A stretch of 64,000 nucleotides of DNA from Amycolatopsis sp. 195334CR. Its GTDB lineage: Bacteria; Actinomycetota; Actinomycetes; Mycobacteriales; Pseudonocardiaceae. The stretch lies in contig NZ_JAFJMJ010000003.1 of assembly GCF_017309385.1 (NCBI RefSeq), positions 1,178,001 through 1,242,000 on the forward strand. Reading direction: 5' to 3'. Numbering within the stretch: position 1 is the stretch's first letter; every line of letters starts with the position of its first letter. The notes below the pieces were generated by a model. It ran no database searches, was not told the origin of the DNA, and was given only the letters and a program-made list of their open reading frames with translations. This document shows, one piece after another, positions 8,711 through 17,693 of this stretch. A program made the translations under genes and the position numbers.

Positions 8711-9754
8711 TCAGAAGTCGACCGGGGCCGGGGCCACGGCGTCTTCGGCGTCGAGCTGGGCGCCGATGCCGAGCTTCTCCTTGATCTTCTTCTCGATCTC
8801 GTTGGCGATGTCCGGGTTGTCCAGCAGGAACTTGCGGGCGTTTTCCTTGCCCTGCCCCAGCTGGTCGCCCTCGTAGGTGTACCAGGCACCCGACTTCCGG
8901 ACGAGGCCCTGGTCCACGCCCATGTCGATGAGCGAGCCCTCGCGCGAGACGCCCTTGCCGTAGAGGATGTCGAACTCGGCCTGCTTGAACGGCGGCGCGA
9001 CCTTGTTCTTGACCACCTTGACGCGGGTGCGGTTGCCGACCGGCTCGCCGCCGTCCTTCAGCGTCTCGATGCGGCGCACGTCGAGCCGGACCGAGGCGTA
9101 GAACTTCAGCGCCTTGCCACCGGTGGTGGTCTCCGGCGAGCCGAACATCACGCCGACCTTCTCGCGCAGCTGGTTGATGAAGACCGCGGTGGTGCCGGAG
9201 TTGCTCAGCGCACCGGTGATCTTCCGCAGCGCCTGGCTCATCAGGCGGGCCTGCAGACCCACGTGCGAGTCACCCATCTCGCCCTCGATCTCGGCGCGCG
9301 GCACCAGCGCGGCCACCGAGTCGATGACCAGGATGTCCAGCGCGCCGGAGCGGATCAGCATGTCCGCGATCTCCAGCGCCTGCTCACCGGTGTCCGGCTG
9401 GGACACCAGCAGCGCGTCGGTGTCCACGCCGAGCGCCTTGGCGTACTCCGGGTCCAGCGCGTGCTCGGCGTCGACGAACGCGGCGATGCCGCCGTTGCGC
9501 TGCGCGTTGGCCACCGCGTGCAGGGCGACCGTGGTCTTACCGGAGGATTCCGGGCCGTAGATCTCCACCACGCGGCCGCGCGGCAGGCCGCCGATGCCGA
9601 GCGCGATGTCCAGCGCGATGGCACCGGTGGGGATCACCGCGATCGGCGCGCGGCCCTCGTCACCGAGGCGCATCACCGAGCCCTTGCCGTACTGCTTGTC
9701 GATCTGCGCCAGGGCGAGTTCGAGCGCCTTGTCCTTGTCCGGTGCTGCTGGCAT
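8711..9754 (-). CDS. recA: recombinase RecA
   Basis: A 347-residue recombinase, the usual length, that forms filaments on single-stranded DNA and triggers LexA self-cleavage. It has Walker [10 protein letters not shown] near residue 68, the DNA-binding loop region [11 protein letters not shown] and INQLREKVG. The acidic C-terminus is short. The frame stays open upstream to 9949, but the ATG at 9754 has GAGGTGG before it and matches family N-termini ([25 protein letters not shown]). I see no intein, although inteins occur in some actinobacterial recA genes. Confidence 0.98.
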   Translation of the reverse strand: MPAAPDKDKALELALAQIDKQYGKGSVMRLGDEGRAPIAVIPTGAIALDIALGIGGLPRGRVVEIYGPESSGKTTVALHAVANAQRNGGIAAFVDAEHALDPEYAKALGVDTDALLVSQPDTGEQALEIADMLIRSGALDILVIDSVAALVPRAEIEGEMGDSHVGLQARLMSQALRKITGALSNSGTTAVFINQLREKVGVMFGSPETTTGGKALKFYASVRLDVRRIETLKDGGEPVGNRTRVKVVKNKVAPPFKQAEFDILYGKGVSREGSLIDMGVDQGLVRKSGAWYTYEGDQLGQGKENARKFLLDNPDIANEIEKKIKEKLGIGAQLDAEDAVAPAPVDF

Positions 9755-9918
9755 TGGGGTTCCACCTCGTTGGTCGGAGCCGGTATCCGGCTGGCTTGCC
9801 TGTGGCTGGTGCCGGGCGGTTCGGGTTGTCGATGCCGACGCTACGGGCCGGGTCCGACAATTTCCGGGCACTGGCCGCGATCTGTGGATCGACCATCGCG
9901 TTGTGGACAACACGATAG

Positions 9919-9934
9919 CCGAACACGTGTTCGA
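9919..9934. promoter_or_regulatory. LexA (SOS) box of recA
   Basis: CCGAACACGTGTTCGA contains a perfect CGAAC-N4-GTTCG palindrome. It fits the actinobacterial consensus TCGAAC-N4-GTTCGA and lies 165 bases upstream of the recA start. Confidence 0.9.
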
Positions 9935-9964
9935 GGTTGACACCGACACGCCATGGTGGTTGGT

Positions 9965-10159
9965 TCACCTTCGTTCGGCGGGGATCTCGAAGGCGGCGCA
10001 GACCTCCTGCCAGATCTCCTTGGCCGGCACGCCGGCGGCCAAGGCCTGCTCCACCGTCCGCCCGCCGAGCCCGCTGAACAGGTGGTCCTTGCTCAGGGTC
10101 GCCGCCCTGGCCGCGCCGAACTCGTCCGTCATCAACCGCCGGAACACCGTGATACGCAT
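9965..10159 (-). CDS. DUF3046 family protein
   Basis: A 64-residue protein (MRITVFRRLMTDEFG at the start) of the DUF3046 family, a small protein of unknown function typically encoded just upstream of recA in actinobacteria. No signal peptide or membrane segment. The stop lies 30 bases before the SOS box, so recA has its own promoter behind it. The gene is divergent from a 40-residue membrane peptide gene. Confidence 0.85.
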   Translation of the reverse strand: MRITVFRRLMTDEFGAARAATLSKDHLFSGLGGRTVEQALAAGVPAKEIWQEVCAAFEIPAERR

Positions 10160-10180
10160 CGCGCCCAGCGTAGACAGCGG

Positions 10181-10186
10181 TACCGT
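10181..10186 (+). promoter_or_regulatory. -10 box of a leaderless small gene
   Basis: TACCGT followed by seven bases and ATG, the standard actinobacterial leaderless arrangement. Confidence 0.5.
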
Positions 10187-10192
10187 GAAGAC

Positions 10193-10315
10193 ATGAACCT
10201 GGCCCAGGAGATGCCCGCGTGGGGCGGCACCGCGCTGGCCATCGCGTCGGCCGCGGCGCTGATCGCGGTCATCGTGGTGGGCCTCCGCGCCCTGCGCAAC
10301 AACCGCAGGCGCTAG
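10193..10315 (+). CDS. 40-residue predicted membrane peptide
   Basis: The peptide starts MNLAQEMPAWGG, has one hydrophobic helix of about 20 residues and ends in a strongly basic tail (RALRNNRRR), so it should sit in the membrane with the tail inside. The start is supported by a leaderless -10 box seven bases upstream. It is divergent from the DUF3046 gene and its stop is eight bases from the converging Hsp70-like gene. I recognise no family. Confidence 0.5.
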   Translation: MNLAQEMPAWGGTALAIASAAALIAVIVVGLRALRNNRRR

Positions 10316-10322
10316 GAGCGGT

Positions 10323-12263
10323 TCACTCGCCCGGCTGAACCTGCTGCTCGAAGTAGTCCGCCAGGTCCGACGGCCCCGGCGGGGTGGCCTGGCTCTGGTC
10401 GTTGACCTGGTAGATGAACCCGACCAGCGGCCGGTCGCTGACGGTGAACACCAGCACCGAGGTGCCCGGGCTGCTCGCCGAGGTGTAGCGGCCCTGCAGG
10501 CCGTTGCCCTTCCAGTCCGCCTCGACCTTGTCGCTGTCGCCGCCGCCCGCGGTGTTCAGCAGCGAGTCGGTGTGCTGCTTGACCAGGTCGGCGTCCTTGG
10601 CGTGCACGTAGTTGATCTGCGTGCCCGCCCGGCCGGGCGCCGAGCAGGTGACCGCGACGCCGAGCGCCGCCACGTCCGGCGGGGCCGCCGCGCCGCGGAT
10701 GCCGGGTGAGCACTGCCCGTTGTCGGCCACGTGCCCGGCCAGCTGCCGCATGCAGCCGGTGAGCCCGTCGGTGCCGTCGGCCTGCCCCGGCTGCGCGCAC
10801 TCCTGCGCGGTGTAGGTCTTCGCCGAGCCCGAGGGCCAGAAGAAGAACGCCGCGGCCGCGACCAGCACCACGGCCACCGCCGCGGAGATGCCGATGACCA
10901 GCTTTTTCTTCTTCTTGGCCGCCGCGTCGCCGCTCTCGCCCGACCCGGCCAGCGAGTAGGTCGGGAAGTTCGACGGGGCCTGCTGCTGACCGCCGAGGGC
11001 CTGCTGCGGCCCGCTGGGCGGGAAGTTCGACGGGAAGTTCGGCGCCGGCGCGCCCTGCTGCTGGTAGGGACCCGGCATCGCGGGCACGGGCTGCTGCTGC
11101 GGCGGGGGGCCCGGCAGGCCGGGAGTCACCGTGTGCGCGCCGGTGCCGTTGGCCGCCATGTGCCCGTCGACGTGCTGGGTGCGCATGCTGATGCCGTCGC
11201 GGGCGACGTGGTGCGCGCCCAGCGCGACCGCGGTCTCCGGCTGGTCGAGGCTGGCCGGGACCACCCCCAGCTTCTCCGCGATCATGCTGCCGACCAGCGG
11301 CAGCCGGGAGGACCCGCCGACCAGGTAGATGCCGACCAGCCGATCGGGTGACAACCCGGCCGAGCGGACCGTGCGCGAGAGCAGCTCGACGCTGCGCAGC
11401 ATCGCGGGCCGGACCAGCGCCTCCAGCTCGGAGCGGGTGACCAGCACGTCGGCGAACGGCTCCGGCATCGGCACCTCGGTCTGCGGGTGCCGCGAGAGCG
11501 CCTCCTTGGCCGCCTTCACGTCCTCCTGCAGCGCGCGCCGGGTGCGCCGGTCCGGAGTGGACTCCGGGCGGAGCAGCCGCTGCCAGCGCTGCGGGTCCTT
11601 GTGCGAAACCTCACGGCCGACGTGCACCAGCAGCGCCTGGTCCACGTCGAGGCCACCGAGGTCGGGCAGGCCGTCCTCGGCGAGCACGGTGAACCCGTTC
11701 TGGGTGGCACCGACCACCGCGACGTCGAAGGTGCCCGCGCCCAGGTCGTAGACGGCGAGCGCCTGGCCGGGGGCCAGCGTCTTGCCGGGGAACGAGGCGA
11801 AGTGCGCGGCGGCGGCCACCGGCTCGGGCACCAGGGACAGGTTCGTCCCCATGCCGGCCAGCCGCGCGGCGGAGAGCAGGACGTTGCGGCGGACCGGGCC
11901 CCACTGCGCGGGGTGGGTCAGCCGGACCTCGTCGGGTTGTTCACCGCCGAGCTGGCGGGAGGTCTCGTCGAGCACGCGGCGCAGGATCGCCGCCAGCGCC
12001 TCGCTGACCGGCACGATGTCGTTGCCCAGCAACAGGGTCTGCTCGTCCACGCGGCGCTTGGGATTGGGCTCGAACCGGGTCGGGTCCAGCCGGGCGCGGC
12101 GTTCGGCGTCGCGGCCGACCATCAGCGTGCCGTCCTCGCCGGCGAAGACCGCGGACGGCATGTTCGCCGAACCGTCCACTTCGACCACGCGGGGTGCGCG
12201 TCCGTGTGCGGACAGCACGGCCACCGTGTTCGAGGTCCCGAGGTCCACCGACAGGATCCGCAC
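10323..12263 (-). CDS. Hsp70-like ATPase-domain membrane protein
   Basis: A 646-residue protein. Residues about 1-370 form an actin/Hsp70 ATPase domain: the N-terminal phosphate loop VDLGTSNTVAVL, the second phosphate loop YDLGAGTFDVAVV near 195 and VGGSSRLPLV near 335. There is no substrate-binding domain. Instead come a Pro/Gln-rich linker, a KKKKK stop-transfer signal, one membrane helix (about 490-510) and an extracytoplasmic domain with several cysteines. The GTG at 12263 with GGGGAG is the likely start; the open frame runs much further upstream but overlaps lhr there. Function unknown; the architecture suggests a membrane sensor or cell-envelope factor. Confidence 0.85.
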   Translation of the reverse strand: MRILSVDLGTSNTVAVLSAHGRAPRVVEVDGSANMPSAVFAGEDGTLMVGRDAERRARLDPTRFEPNPKRRVDEQTLLLGNDIVPVSEALAAILRRVLDETSRQLGGEQPDEVRLTHPAQWGPVRRNVLLSAARLAGMGTNLSLVPEPVAAAAHFASFPGKTLAPGQALAVYDLGAGTFDVAVVGATQNGFTVLAEDGLPDLGGLDVDQALLVHVGREVSHKDPQRWQRLLRPESTPDRRTRRALQEDVKAAKEALSRHPQTEVPMPEPFADVLVTRSELEALVRPAMLRSVELLSRTVRSAGLSPDRLVGIYLVGGSSRLPLVGSMIAEKLGVVPASLDQPETAVALGAHHVARDGISMRTQHVDGHMAANGTGAHTVTPGLPGPPPQQQPVPAMPGPYQQQGAPAPNFPSNFPPSGPQQALGGQQQAPSNFPTYSLAGSGESGDAAAKKKKKLVIGISAAVAVVLVAAAAFFFWPSGSAKTYTAQECAQPGQADGTDGLTGCMRQLAGHVADNGQCSPGIRGAAAPPDVAALGVAVTCSAPGRAGTQINYVHAKDADLVKQHTDSLLNTAGGGDSDKVEADWKGNGLQGRYTSASSPGTSVLVFTVSDRPLVGFIYQVNDQSQATPPGPSDLADYFEQQVQPGE

Positions 12264-12384
12264 GACTCTCCCCTCTCCAAGCCCCCCAGCGGGACGAACG
12301 CGGTGATGTTCCCACGCCGGACACCGGCGCGTATGCCCACCCGTCAGATTCCCCGAGGCGAAATTGTCGGACCCCCGGCGCAAG

Positions 12385-15300
12385 ATGGAGAACGTGACCG
12401 GAGTGCTGGACCTCTTCTCCCCCGCGACCAGGGACTGGTTCGCGGGAGCCTTCGCCGCGCCCACCGGGGCGCAGGAGGGAGCGTGGCGAGCGGCACACGC
12501 CGGTGAGCACGCGCTGGTGGTCGCGCCGACCGGCTCGGGCAAGACGCTCTCGGCCTTCCTGTGGGCACTGGACCGGCTGACCGTGGAGCCGCCGCCGGAG
12601 AGCGCGCTGCACCGCTGCCGCATCCTCTACGTCTCCCCGCTCAAGGCGCTCGCCGTCGACGTGCAGCGCAACCTGCGGGCGCCGCTGGCGGGCATCTCGC
12701 AGGCCTCGCGGCGGCTCGGGCTCAAGCCGCCGGAAATCGAGGTCGGCATGCGCACCGGCGACACCACCGCCGCCGAGCGCCGGTCGTTCCAGCGCACCCC
12801 GCCGGACATCCTGGTCACCACGCCGGAGTCGCTGTTCCTCATCCTCACCTCGTCGGCGCGCGAATCGCTGCGCGGGGTGGAGACGGTGATCGTCGACGAG
12901 GTGCACGCGGTGGCCGGTGGCAAGCGCGGGGCGCACCTGGCGCTCTCGCTGGAGCGGCTGGACGCGCTGCTGCCGAAACCGGCCCAGCGGATCGGGCTGT
13001 CGGCCACGGTCCGGCCGCTCGACGAGGTCAGCGCCTTCCTCGGCGGCGGGCGGCCGGTCCGGGTGGTGCAGCCGAAACTGGCCAAGACCATCGAGGTCCG
13101 GGTCGAGGTGCCGGTCGAGGACATGGCCGACCTGGACGCGCCGCGGGAGTCACCAGGCGAGCCCGAGGCCGCGCCGCCGTTCCCGCTCGAAGGCGAACTG
13201 GAACCACCGGAGGAGATCCGCCGCCCGTCGATCTGGCCCGCGGTGGAGGAGCGGGTGCTGGAGCTGATCCGGGCCCACCGCTCGACCATCGTCTTCGCGA
13301 ACTCGCGGCGGCTGACCGAGCGGCTCACCTCGCGGTTGAACGAACTGGCCAGCGAACTCGGCTCCGAGCTGCGGCCGGGGCAGAAGTACCCGGCCGAGGC
13401 GATCGGCGAATCCGGGTTGTCCACCGGCGCCGAGCCGGTGGTGGCGCGGGCGCACCACGGCTCGATGTCGCGGGAGCAGCGCACGCACGTCGAGGAGGAC
13501 CTGAAGTCCGGCCGGTTGCCGTGCGTGGTGGCCACCTCCTCGCTGGAGCTGGGCATCGACATGGGCGCGGTCGACCTGGTGGTGCAGATCGAGGCGCCGC
13601 CGACGGTGGCCTCCGGGCTGCAGCGGGTCGGCCGGGCCGGGCACCAGGTGGGCGCGGTCTCCAGCGGGGTGATGTTCCCGAAGTTCCGCGGTGACCTGGT
13701 CTCCTGCGCGGTGGTCGCGGAGCGGATGGCGGCCGGGGCGATCGAGGCGGTGCGGTACCCGCGCAACCCGCTGGACGTGCTGGCCCAGCAGGTGGTGGCG
13801 ATGGTCGCGCTGGAGCCGTGGACGGTGGAGGAGGTGGCCGGGCTGGTCCGCCGCGCGGCGCCGTTCGCCGGGCTGCCGGACGACGCGCTGCACGCGGTGC
13901 TGGACATGCTCGCCGGGCGCTACCCCAGCGAGGAGTTCGGCGAGCTGCGGCCGCGGATCACCTGGGACCGGGTCACCGGCGAGCTGCGCGGCAGGCCGGG
14001 GGCGCAGCGGCTGGCGGTCACCTCGGGCGGCACGATCCCGGACCGCGGGCTGTTCACCGTGATGACCCCGGGCGCGGAGGGCAAACCGGGCTCGCGGGTG
14101 GGCGAGCTGGACGAGGAGATGGTCTACGAGTCGCGGGTGGGCGACACGATCCTGCTCGGCACCTCGTCCTGGCGGATCACCGACATCACCCACGACCGGG
14201 TGATCGTGGTGCCCGCACCGGGCGAACCGGCCCGCATGCCGTTCTGGAAGGGGGACGCGCCGGGGCGGCCGCTGGAACTGGGGCGGGCGCTGGGCGCCTT
14301 CGTCCGCGAAGTGTCCACTTCGGACGAAGAGGCGGCACGCGAGCGGGCCGGGAAGGCGGGTCTGGACGAGTTCGCCACCGGCAACCTGCTGGCCTACCTC
14401 GCCGAGCAGCGCGCGGCCACCCGGCACGTGCCGAACGACCGCACGGTGCTGCTCGAGCGCTACCGCGACGAACTGGGCGACTGGCGGGTCATCCTGCACT
14501 CCCCCTTCGGCGCGCAGGTGAACGCGCCGTGGGCGCTGGCGATCGCCGCGCGGCTGCGGGAGAACCGCGGGGTGGACGCGCAGGTGGCGCATTCCGACGA
14601 CGGCATCGTGCTGCGGTTGCCGGAAGCGTTCGACGCCGAGGGCGGTGACGTCCGGGTCGAGGTGGACGACGTGCTGCTCGACCCGGAGGAGGTCGAGCAG
14701 CTGATCATCGCCGAGGTGGGTGGTTCGGCGTTGTTCGCGGCCCGGTTCCGGGAGTGCGCGGCGCGTTCGCTGCTGCTCCCCCGGCGGGATCCGCGGCGGC
14801 GGAGTCCGTTGTGGCAACAGCGGCAGCGGGCGTCGCAGCTGCTGTCGGTGGCGTCGAAGTACGAGCGCTTCCCGGTGGTGCTCGAAGCCATGCGCGAGTG
14901 CCTGCAGGACGTGTACGACGTCGGCGGCCTGCGTGAGCTGATGGCGGACGTGCGGGCCCGCAAGGTGCGCGTGGTCGAGGTGGAGACACCGTCGGCCTCG
15001 CCGTTCGCGCGCAGCCTGCTCTTCGGTTACGTCGGCATGTTCCTGTACGAGACGGACGCGCCACTGGCCGAGCGGCGAGCGGCGGCGCTGTCGCTGGACT
15101 CCACCCTGTTGGCGGAACTGCTCGGCACCGAGGCGATCCGCGAACTGCTCGACGCGGAGACCGTCGCCGAGGTCGAGCGCTCGCTGCAACGGCTCGACGA
15201 AGATCGGCACGCCCGGCACGCCGAGGACGCCGCCGATCTGCTGCGGTTCCTCGGCGACCTGTCCGTCGAGGAAGCCGGGCAGCGCGGCATCCAGCCGGAG

Positions 15301-17016
15301 TGGCTGACCGAACTGGAGTCGGCACGCCGGGCCATCCGGGTGCGGATCGCCGGCGCCGAGCGGTTCCTGGCTATCGAGGACGCGGGCCGGGTGCGGGACG
15401 CGCTCGGGGCGGCGTTGCCGGTCGGGGTGCCGGAGGCGTTCACCGAGCCGGTGCCGGATCCGCTGGGCGGCCTGCTCATCCGGTACGCCCGCACGCGGGG
15501 TCCGTTCACCGCGCGGCAGGCGGCCGAGCGGTTCGGGCTGGGGCCCGCCGTGGTGACCGGCGTGCTCGACCGGCTCACCGCCGAGGGCAGGCTGGTGCGC
15601 GGGGAGCTGAGCCCGGTCGGCCACCCCGGTGAGCGCGAGCCGCACGACCTCGGGCTGGAGTACTGCGATTCGGCGGTGCTGCGGCGGTTGCGGCGGGCGT
15701 CGCTGGCGAAGCTCCGGGCCGAGGTCGAGCCGGTGGAACCCGCCGCGCTGGGCCGGTTCCTGCCGACCTGGCACGGCGTCGGGGCGCGGATGCGGTCGGC
15801 GCCGACCGCGGACGACGTGCTGTCGGTGGTGGAGCAGCTGGCCGGGGCGCCGTTGCCGGCCAGTGCGGTGGAATCGCTGATCCTGCCGAGCAGGCTGCCG
15901 GGGTACCACCCCGCGCTGCTCGACGAGCTGACCACGGCGGGTGAGGTGGTCTGGGCCGGGTGCGGCACGCTGCCGGGCAGTGACGGCTGGCTGGCGCTCG
16001 CCCCGGCCGACGTGGCCGACCTGCTGCTGCCCGAGGTGGAGGAGAACCCGCCGGACAGCCCGGTGCACGCGGCCATCCTGTCCACTTTGGATGGTGGCGC
16101 GCTGTTCTTCCGCCAACTGGTGGACCGGATCTCGGTACTGGTGGACGCGCCGCCCGCCGACGGTGAGGTGGTGGCCGCGCTGTGGGACCTGGTGTGGGCG
16201 GGACTGGTCACCGGGGACACGCTCGCCCCGTTGCGGGCGCAGGTCTCCGGCGGGGGCGCCGCGCACAAACCTCGGCGGTCGGCCCCGCGCGGCCGGTACG
16301 CCCGGATGCGCGCCGCCCGGCCGTCGATGCCCTCGCGCACCGGCCCGCCGACAGTGGCCGGGCGCTGGGGGCTCACGCCGAACCGGGAGGCCGAACCCAC
16401 GCGCCGCACGCACGCGCGGACCGAGGCCTTCCTGGAACGGCACGGTGTGCTCACCAGGGGTGCGCTCGACACCGAACGGGTCACCGGCGGGTTTTCCGGG
16501 ATCTACAAGGTGTTGCGCGGGATGGAGGACTCCGGGCAGGTGATCCGGGGGTATGTGGTGGAAGGGCTCGGCGCGGCCCAGTTCGCGGCGAAGGGCGCGG
16601 TCGACCGGCTGCGCGCGATGTCCGACAACGCGGGCGGGCGCACGGCCACCGGCGCGGTGGTGCTGGCGGCCACCGATCCGGCCCAGCCGTACGGCGCGGC
16701 GCTCGACTGGCCCGCCGCGGTGGGCGACACCAAGCACCGCCCGGCGCGCAAGGCCGGGGCGCTCGCGGTGCTGGTCGAGGGGGTGCCGGTGCTGTACGTG
16801 GAACGCGGCGGGCGCTCGCTGCTGTCGTTCACCGAAACCGAGCCGTCGTTGCGGGCCGCGGCGGAGGCGCTGTCCACGGCGGTGCGGTCCGGCTGGCTCG
16901 GGCAGTTGTCGGTGCAACGGGCCGACGGTGAGCACGCGCTGACCTCCGCACTGGCCGAAATCCTGCGGGAAGCCGGATTCCGCGCGACGCCGAAGGGTCT
17001 GCGGTTGCGGGCCTGA
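12385..17016 (+). CDS. lhr: ATP-dependent helicase Lhr
   Basis: A giant (about 1543-residue) superfamily 2 DNA helicase implicated in DNA repair. Motifs: Walker A APTGSGKT near 45, DEVH, LSATVRP, TSSLELGID and QRVGRAGHQ near 420, followed by the winged-helix region and the long Lhr C-terminal domain ending near AGFRATPKGLRLRA. Length is normal for the actinobacterial long form. The start is not certain: TTG 12364, ATG 12385 and GTG 12394 are in frame; I use the ATG a few residues before the conserved LDLFSPATRDWF. The gene is divergent from the Hsp70-like gene. Confidence 0.94.
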   Translation: MENVTGVLDLFSPATRDWFAGAFAAPTGAQEGAWRAAHAGEHALVVAPTGSGKTLSAFLWALDRLTVEPPPESALHRCRILYVSPLKALAVDVQRNLRAPLAGISQASRRLGLKPPEIEVGMRTGDTTAAERRSFQRTPPDILVTTPESLFLILTSSARESLRGVETVIVDEVHAVAGGKRGAHLALSLERLDALLPKPAQRIGLSATVRPLDEVSAFLGGGRPVRVVQPKLAKTIEVRVEVPVEDMADLDAPRESPGEPEAAPPFPLEGELEPPEEIRRPSIWPAVEERVLELIRAHRSTIVFANSRRLTERLTSRLNELASELGSELRPGQKYPAEAIGESGLSTGAEPVVARAHHGSMSREQRTHVEEDLKSGRLPCVVATSSLELGIDMGAVDLVVQIEAPPTVASGLQRVGRAGHQVGAVSSGVMFPKFRGDLVSCAVVAERMAAGAIEAVRYPRNPLDVLAQQVVAMVALEPWTVEEVAGLVRRAAPFAGLPDDALHAVLDMLAGRYPSEEFGELRPRITWDRVTGELRGRPGAQRLAVTSGGTIPDRGLFTVMTPGAEGKPGSRVGELDEEMVYESRVGDTILLGTSSWRITDITHDRVIVVPAPGEPARMPFWKGDAPGRPLELGRALGAFVREVSTSDEEAARERAGKAGLDEFATGNLLAYLAEQRAATRHVPNDRTVLLERYRDELGDWRVILHSPFGAQVNAPWALAIAARLRENRGVDAQVAHSDDGIVLRLPEAFDAEGGDVRVEVDDVLLDPEEVEQLIIAEVGGSALFAARFRECAARSLLLPRRDPRRRSPLWQQRQRASQLLSVASKYERFPVVLEAMRECLQDVYDVGGLRELMADVRARKVRVVEVETPSASPFARSLLFGYVGMFLYETDAPLAERRAAALSLDSTLLAELLGTEAIRELLDAETVAEVERSLQRLDEDRHARHAEDAADLLRFLGDLSVEEAGQRGIQPEWLTELESARRAIRVRIAGAERFLAIEDAGRVRDALGAALPVGVPEAFTEPVPDPLGGLLIRYARTRGPFTARQAAERFGLGPAVVTGVLDRLTAEGRLVRGELSPVGHPGEREPHDLGLEYCDSAVLRRLRRASLAKLRAEVEPVEPAALGRFLPTWHGVGARMRSAPTADDVLSVVEQLAGAPLPASAVESLILPSRLPGYHPALLDELTTAGEVVWAGCGTLPGSDGWLALAPADVADLLLPEVEENPPDSPVHAAILSTLDGGALFFRQLVDRISVLVDAPPADGEVVAALWDLVWAGLVTGDTLAPLRAQVSGGGAAHKPRRSAPRGRYARMRAARPSMPSRTGPPTVAGRWGLTPNREAEPTRRTHARTEAFLERHGVLTRGALDTERVTGGFSGIYKVLRGMEDSGQVIRGYVVEGLGAAQFAAKGAVDRLRAMSDNAGGRTATGAVVLAATDPAQPYGAALDWPAAVGDTKHRPARKAGALAVLVEGVPVLYVERGGRSLLSFTETEPSLRAAAEALSTAVRSGWLGQLSVQRADGEHALTSALAEILREAGFRATPKGLRLRA

Positions 17017-17081
17017 CGGTCCCCGGAAACGGTGGGTCCTAAACTGCGGGGAAAGCTGGGGCCTAGCGAAGGAATGGATTC

Positions 17082-17585
17082 ATGGCGTTGCGAGAACTGC
17101 GGTACTTCGGCGATCCGGTGCTCAAAACGGTCAGCGATCCGGTCACCCGGTTCGACAAGTCCACCGAATCGCTGGTGACCGACCTGCTGGACACCGTGGA
17201 CGCACCCGGCCGGGCCGGGCTCGCCGCGCCGCAGATCGGGGTGAACCTGCGGGTGTTCAGCTACGACGTGGGCACGCTCAAGGGCTACGTGATCAATCCG
17301 GAGATCGTGGAGCTTTCCGAGGAAACCCACGAAATCACCGAGGGCTGCCTCTCCGTGCCGGAACTGTGGTTCCCGACGGTGCGGGCGAAGCACGCCGTGG
17401 TGAAGGGCGTCGACCTGCGCAACGAGCCGATCGTGGTGGAGGGCGACGACGTGCTCGCGCAGTGCCTGCAGCACGAGACCGATCACCTCGACGGAATGCT
17501 GTACCTCGACCGGCTCACCCAGGAGCGCAAGAAGAAGGCGCTGGGCGAGGCGCGGGGCAAGGACTGGTTCTGGTCGCGCCGCTGA
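17082..17585 (+). CDS. def: peptide deformylase
   Basis: A 167-residue metalloenzyme that removes the formyl group from nascent proteins. All three motifs are present: GLAAPQIG near 46, EGCLSVP near 88 (metal-ligand Cys) and QHETDHLDG near 132 (two His ligands and catalytic Glu). GAAGGA precedes the ATG and a TAAACT -10-like box lies at 17040-17045. It follows lhr by 65 bases and converges on the next gene across a terminator. Confidence 0.96.
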   Translation: MALRELRYFGDPVLKTVSDPVTRFDKSTESLVTDLLDTVDAPGRAGLAAPQIGVNLRVFSYDVGTLKGYVINPEIVELSEETHEITEGCLSVPELWFPTVRAKHAVVKGVDLRNEPIVVEGDDVLAQCLQHETDHLDGMLYLDRLTQERKKKALGEARGKDWFWSRR

Positions 17586-17651
17586 CCGCCGGGTCAGTGA
17601 GCTAAGGTTTGTGACAGCGAGACGACAGCAGGCGGCCGTAGGCTGAACTGC

Positions 17652-17689
17652 GGCCTTCGGCGCTTCCTCCCCCTTGAGCGCCGGAGGCC
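17652..17689 (+). terminator. hairpin between converging genes
   Basis: Thirteen-base arms (17652-17664 and 17677-17689). The single non-identical pair is U-G on the plus strand, so it serves the def transcript best. No U tract follows. Confidence 0.55.
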
Positions 17690-17693
17690 ACTT

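Noticed and set aside
10323..12623. Extended 766-codon form of the Hsp70-like gene
   Set aside because: The first 120 codons overlap the start of lhr and have no Hsp70 similarity; GTG 12263 has a ribosome site.
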